64,000 nucleotides of DNA. Source: Lachnospiraceae bacterium AD3010. GTDB lineage: Bacteria > Bacillota > Clostridia > Lachnospirales > Lachnospiraceae. Numbering within the stretch: the stretch's first letter is position 1; the number at the start of each line of letters is the position of its first letter. The notes beneath the pieces were generated by a model. That model saw only the letters and a program-made list of their open reading frames with translations, was not told where the DNA came from and did not search any database. This document shows positions 60,402 through 64,000 of this stretch, piece by piece. Made by a program: the position numbers and the translations under genes. The stretch is from contig KK211388.1 of the NCBI GenBank assembly GCA_000622025.1, forward strand, positions 186,001 through 250,000, written 5' to 3'.

Positions 60402-61472
60402 TTATGTTGAAAATACCTCGTCATATACCTCGAAAAAGCTCTTCGTGCCGGTCTTTTCAGTGTATGGATCATATTCGAAGCTCTCCCACAGCTCCTCATT
60501 CAGATTTGAGTGAAGCTTCGGGACAAATTCGTCATAAACCCTGTTAAACGCTTCCTTCTTTCGTTCGGTGACTATCCTTATCTTATTATTGTCGGTCTCC
60601 TCCTGGTCAAAGGAGCTGATACACTTGATGATATGGTAGCCATACTCAGTCTCAACGATACCGCTTATCTCTCCCGTATCCAGGTTAAATGCGGTTTTCT
60701 CAAATTCCTCCGGCATAACGCCCTTACCAAAGGTATAGGTGTTCTGCGGATCTTCATTGTACTTTTCCGTAAGGGAGTCGAAGTCTGCCCCCTCATCAAG
60801 GCTCTTTAAACATTTCTCGGCCTTTTTGTACGCGGCCTCCTTGTCATGCTCTGAGTATTCCTTACGATTACCGTTTTCATCCAATCCGGAGGTTTTGAAA
60901 AGGATCTGCTTTACCGTGATGGAACGTGCCTCATCATCGCTGATCTCCGGATTCACGTTGCAGGTCACCTCGTCATAGATCTTGTCAGCAAGGGCATAAT
61001 CCGCATACATTTCACGAAGAAGCTCTTCTGTAATGCCCTTTTCCTCCTCTGTTCCGATAAGCGTCGCATAATAATTCTTTGCGGCAAGAGCAGCCTTTTC
61101 CTCCTCTTCCTCGGTAAGAGCTACGTTCCACTCCGCTGCAAGAAGATCCATACTCTTTATCTGGGCAAGACGTGCGAGTGTGGTATCCTTAAGCTCTTTT
61201 TCCAGTGTTTTTCCGCCGAAATTCTGTCTCCAGATATCCTCACCGAAAACATCCTGATACTTGCTCCCGGCAGATTTCATGTAGATATCGGCTTCGGAAA
61301 TGTAACAGTTTCTGCTGTCTATCCTGAAAAGCTCGTCCTCCTCAAAGGCAGTGGTAAGCACCACATCCGTCTTTTCCTCTTCCTTATTTTTGCAGCCGGA
61401 AAGAAGCACTGCGATAATACAGAGCAAAGAAAAGAGAACTACTATGGATTTAATGGCGGCAGATTTTTGCAT
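60402..61472 (-). CDS. PrsA-like peptidyl-prolyl isomerase lipoprotein
   Basis: 356 residues. Signal peptide with lipobox LLSGC near residue 27, so the mature protein is anchored to the outer face of the membrane. A SurA/PrsA-like N-terminal chaperone region with many Glu/Lys follows. The parvulin domain (about 195-300) shows VKQILFKTSG, then YTFGKGVMPEEFEKTAFNLD and GYHIIKC. It helps fold exported proteins. Divergent from the small membrane-anchored gene at 61541. Confidence 0.85.
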   Translation of the reverse strand: MQKSAAIKSIVVLFSLLCIIAVLLSGCKNKEEEKTDVVLTTAFEEDELFRIDSRNCYISEADIYMKSAGSKYQDVFGEDIWRQNFGGKTLEKELKDTTLARLAQIKSMDLLAAEWNVALTEEEEEKAALAAKNYYATLIGTEEEKGITEELLREMYADYALADKIYDEVTCNVNPEISDDEARSITVKQILFKTSGLDENGNRKEYSEHDKEAAYKKAEKCLKSLDEGADFDSLTEKYNEDPQNTYTFGKGVMPEEFEKTAFNLDTGEISGIVETEYGYHIIKCISSFDQEETDNNKIRIVTERKKEAFNRVYDEFVPKLHSNLNEELWESFEYDPYTEKTGTKSFFEVYDEVFST

Positions 61473-61475
61473 TTC

Positions 61476-61504
61476 TTTACTTATAAGGTCAAATACACTA
61501 TAAT
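61476..61504 (+). promoter_or_regulatory. Promoter of the 121-residue protein gene
   Basis: TTTACT (61476-61481), 17 bases, TATAAT (61499-61504), 36 bases before the ATG, which has AGGAGG ten bases upstream. Confidence 0.55.
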
Positions 61505-61540
61505 CTATGAGAAAAGCGGAAAACAGGAGGTACTACTTTA

Positions 61541-61906
61541 ATGGCAAAGAAATTCGGAAAATTCCTTCTATTCACACTCCTTGCGGGGGCTGCCGCAGCA
61601 GGAGCATACTACTACCTGAAGGACAGACAGGACGAGGATCTCTTTGAAGATTCCGATCCCGACGTAAATGATGAGCTGGAGGAATTCCTTAAACAGGAGT
61701 CCGAGAAGGGTCCGGATGATGAAGAGATCGAGCCTCTCACCTCAGATCGTGAGTACGTCCCCTTAAATTTCTCGAAGCAGGCAGCTCTTGAAGCGGAGTC
61801 AAATATTATCGGAACCCCTCAGGAGGAGCCGAAGAATATGGTGGAAAAAGCATCTGAAACAAATGAGGATCAGGTATCCACCTTCAGCTTTTCCTCCTTC
61901 GAATAA
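61541..61906 (+). CDS. Small membrane-anchored acidic protein of unknown function
   Basis: 121 residues. MAKKFGKFLLFTLLAGAAAA then GAYYYLKDRQ gives one N-terminal helix, followed by about 90 strongly acidic, probably unstructured residues rich in Glu/Asp/Ser. I know no function. AGGAGG stands ten bases before ATG. It is divergent from the PrsA-like gene and convergent with the DUF2225 gene. Layout resembles small YtxH-like envelope proteins but without clear similarity. Confidence 0.75.
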   Translation: MAKKFGKFLLFTLLAGAAAAGAYYYLKDRQDEDLFEDSDPDVNDELEEFLKQESEKGPDDEEIEPLTSDREYVPLNFSKQAALEAESNIIGTPQEEPKNMVEKASETNEDQVSTFSFSSFE

Positions 61907-61928
61907 ACCCTCCGGGCAATTTTAACCG

Positions 61929-62768
61929 TTACTTCTGACCGGCTACGATCCGGTCCTTTAAATCCCTGGCTCTTTCCTTGATCCGGGGATTTGTTGTCAT
62001 ATTGGATATAAGGCTGGATATTAGCTTCGAAGCTACATCCGTTCTTCCGAAACGAACACTTAAGACTGAGATCATATAGTCAAGGGTAGACTGATCCATT
62101 CCCGCGAAGGGAGGCTGTTCATGCGTTCGTGCAGCAATAAAGCCATCCATAGCGAGCTTTAGTGCCTCGTTCTCATCCTCTGCGCACTGCTTTTTGTCAG
62201 CCTCATAGGTCGGCGAAGAAGGGTCAAGAGTCTCCATCTTCCCTCTAATGGTCCAGCCCATTCTGAGGCAGAGATATGCTTTCTCGGAATCAACCTGCTT
62301 AATTGCCATGGCATTTGCAAAAGCTATCTGGTAACGCTCAATGGCATCATCATAGCTGTATTCTGCCGGCGGCTCGGTATAGTGGAAGTCTCTGGAAATG
62401 GTCTCTCTCACCAGCTTCTTCTGTGAATCATAAATATTCTTAAAGGTACGGGCAAGGGCAGCGTAGCCGCAATGCGGGCACACCACCACATCGTATTTCA
62501 ATGAGTCAAGCTGCTGATACTTCGGTCTGAGATCCTCATCGGTGCCAACAAGCTTAATACTCCTGCTCTTTACGGTCCTGCTCTTGAACTCCTGATCACA
62601 AACGGGACAGGAATAGGTCCTGTCGATCAGATAATCCATTTCACTCGCGGTCTTTTTTACTTCCCCTGCATTACCCTCAGCAGCTTTTTTCTTTTCCTGA
62701 TCTCCGAATACCTCGTCTCCCTTGATATCCTTCAATCCGAATTTGTCCATCCCCGAAAACAGTGCCAT
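61929..62768 (-). CDS. DUF2225 zinc-ribbon protein
   Basis: 279 residues. CPVCDQEFKSRTVKSRSIKL and VVCPHCGYAALARTFKNI form a two-part zinc-binding site; the C-terminal half is TPR-like helical. Such proteins are widespread in Firmicutes and of unknown function. AGGAGG six bases before ATG 62768 sets the start. It follows glnS across a dispersed repeat. Confidence 0.85.
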   Translation of the reverse strand: MALFSGMDKFGLKDIKGDEVFGDQEKKKAAEGNAGEVKKTASEMDYLIDRTYSCPVCDQEFKSRTVKSRSIKLVGTDEDLRPKYQQLDSLKYDVVVCPHCGYAALARTFKNIYDSQKKLVRETISRDFHYTEPPAEYSYDDAIERYQIAFANAMAIKQVDSEKAYLCLRMGWTIRGKMETLDPSSPTYEADKKQCAEDENEALKLAMDGFIAARTHEQPPFAGMDQSTLDYMISVLSVRFGRTDVASKLISSLISNMTTNPRIKERARDLKDRIVAGQK

Positions 62769-62813
62769 AATATACCTCCTCAAAAAATGCATCTTTCAAT
62801 GCTATATATCTCT

Positions 62814-62876
62814 GCCATCCTGAGAACAATGTCTGTCAGATCATTTTAGATCCTTCGCTTCGCTCAGGATGACATT
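62814..62876. repeat. Dispersed GCGAAGC-hairpin repeat between glnS and the DUF2225 gene
   Basis: CATCCTGAGAACAATG on the left and ATCCTTCGCTTCGCTCAGGA with TGACATTC on the right make an imperfect inverted repeat. The right end is six bases from the glnS stop. Confidence 0.75.
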
Positions 62877-62881
62877 CTACA

Positions 62882-64000
62882 TTAGATTTTTGCTTCCTGC
62901 GGCAGCTTAAAGGAGCTCTTCAGTGAAACTATCCTGTTAAATACGGGCACCCCGTCACTTGAGTCCTTTGGGTCCGCACAGAAATATCCGTTTCTCACAA
63001 ATTGGAAACGGTCAAAAGCCTTTGCATCTGCAAGCTCCCTTTCCACGTATGAGCTGCATTCCTCCAGAGAATCAGGGTTAAGATTGATATTTCCTTCTTC
63101 ATCATAAACACCCTTTTCCTCATCTACTATATTCTCGTATAGCCTCACCTTCACTCCGGCACAGTCATTGGCATTTACCCAGTGTATGGTACCCTTGACC
63201 TTCCTGTCGGACTTGAAGTCATCTCCCTGCTTCGTAAGCGGATCGTAGGTGCAGTGTACTGCACTTATATTTCCCTTATCATCCTTATCAAAGCCCACAC
63301 ACTTCACAAAGTAGGCATTCATAAGCCGGACCTCATTTCCCGGGAAAAGCCTGAAATACTTTTTCGGCGGCTCCTCCATAAAGTCCTCTCTCTCTATCCA
63401 AAGCTCTCTCGAAAAGGTCACCTTCCTGCTGCCAAGAGACGGATTTTCCGGATTATTCACGGCGTCCAGCTCCTCACTCTGCCCTTCGGGATAATTGTCT
63501 ATAATGAGCTTCAGGGGATGAAGAACTGCCATGAGCCGCTTCACCTTCGGCTTCAGATCCTCCCGTATGCAGTACTCAAGCATATCCATCTCTGCAGTAG
63601 CCTGTGACTTGCTGATCCCGCAAAGATTGACAAAAGTCCGTATTGATTCCGGGGTGTAGCCCCTCCTCCTTAAGCCTGCAATTGATACCAGCCTGGGATC
63701 GTCCCAGCCGTCAACGGTACCGTCCTCCACAAGCTTTTTTATATATCTCTTGCCTGTGACCACATTATTGAGATAGAGCTTTGCAAACTCTATCTGACGT
63801 GGCGGTGTCTCTATCTCACACTCCCTTATGACCCAGTCATAGAGCGGCCTGTGATCTTCAAATTCCAATGTGCAGAGGGAATGGGTGATGCCCTCTATGG
63901 CATCCTCCAGAGGATGTGCAAAATCATACATAGGGTATATGCACCACTTATCTCCCGTATTCTGGTGGGAAAGATGCGCTATCCTGTATATGACCGGATC
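62882..64000 (-). CDS. glnS: Glutaminyl-tRNA synthetase, 5' end beyond window
   Basis: The frame stays open to the window edge, reading [12 protein letters not shown], then [20 protein letters not shown]. The part seen has the GlnRS catalytic segment [18 protein letters not shown], the KMSKS-equivalent loop ([20 protein letters not shown]) and the C-terminal anticodon-binding beta barrels ([10 protein letters not shown]). About 373 of roughly 550 residues are inside. It charges tRNA-Gln directly. Many Firmicutes lack this enzyme and use the amidotransferase route instead. Confidence 0.94.
   Translation of the reverse strand, partial: DPVIYRIAHLSHQNTGDKWCIYPMYDFAHPLEDAIEGITHSLCTLEFEDHRPLYDWVIRECEIETPPRQIEFAKLYLNNVVTGKRYIKKLVEDGTVDGWDDPRLVSIAGLRRRGYTPESIRTFVNLCGISKSQATAEMDMLEYCIREDLKPKVKRLMAVLHPLKLIIDNYPEGQSEELDAVNNPENPSLGSRKVTFSRELWIEREDFMEEPPKKYFRLFPGNEVRLMNAYFVKCVGFDKDDKGNISAVHCTYDPLTKQGDDFKSDRKVKGTIHWVNANDCAGVKVRLYENIVDEEKGVYDEEGNINLNPDSLEECSSYVERELADAKAFDRFQFVRNGYFCADPKDSSDGVPVFNRIVSLKSSFKLPQEAKI

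Overview
The window looks like chromosome of an anaerobic Gram-positive bacterium of the Clostridia, most like a Lachnospiraceae gut or rumen organism. This rests on strong AGGAGG-type ribosome sites, sigma-A promoters (two are exact TTGACA-17-TATAAT), a HrcA-type CIRCE operator, MecA, DegV and PrsA-type proteins, oxygen-sensitive glycyl-radical chemistry and anaerobic-type cobalamin genes. Genes are tightly packed, many with 4-base overlaps. No rRNA, tRNA, CRISPR array, prophage or transposase gene was seen.

Region 1 (1-23.4 kb) is a split cobalamin (B12) locus. After a truncated xpt come cbiA-cobS and a PreA-like iron-sulfur oxidoreductase on the plus strand. cbiD-cbiET and a diguanylate cyclase lie on the minus strand. 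A further minus-strand operon holds a GH2 glycosidase-cbiF-cbiGH-cbiC. A four-gene plus-strand signalling operon (HD-GYP, giant hybrid histidine kinase, response regulator, second HD-GYP) sits between the two cbi blocks. Together with the GGDEF protein it can make and break c-di-GMP. cobO lies far away at 54.8 kb, and many cobalamin steps (for example cbiL, cbiJ, cbiP, cbiB, cobU) are not in the window.

Region 2 (23.4-38.9 kb) is a complete glycyl-radical bacterial microcompartment locus for L-fucose/L-rhamnose. It encodes a B12-independent propanediol dehydratase and activase, then, from its own consensus promoter, an aldolase, PduP, an alcohol dehydrogenase, four single-domain BMC shell proteins, PduL, the pentamer PduN, and the PduS/PduT redox pair. 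A DeoR regulator, rhamnulokinase and an unusual dicarboxylate-type symporter follow. Aldolase, PduP, ADH and PduL all carry similar amphipathic tails that look like encapsulation tags.

Region 3 (39-64 kb) is mostly housekeeping: an orphan ParA with a tiny partner, CorC-type protein, galK, MecA/DegV, trkA-trkH, dapA-dapB-hisA-typA (HisA is of the eukaryotic HIS6 type), an OGG1-type glycosylase, cobO, a class A PBP, htpG under a CIRCE element, a PrsA-like lipoprotein, a DUF2225 protein and a truncated glnS.

The most unusual non-coding content is a set of hairpin elements. (i) Two homologous ~175-nt long hairpins (22742-22915 and 39069-39243) have a conserved core but compensatory changes in the outer stem; one has a duplicated arm that could act as an RNA switch. 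(ii) A ~270-nt imperfect hairpin lies at 53570-53840. (iii) A dispersed repeat family is built around the GCGAAGC mini-hairpin and is repeatedly found next to stop codons. (iv) A 75-bp double hairpin occurs twice, identically, inside the microcompartment locus. In addition, four genes have a -10 box placed so that transcription should start at or next to the ATG, suggesting leaderless mRNAs.
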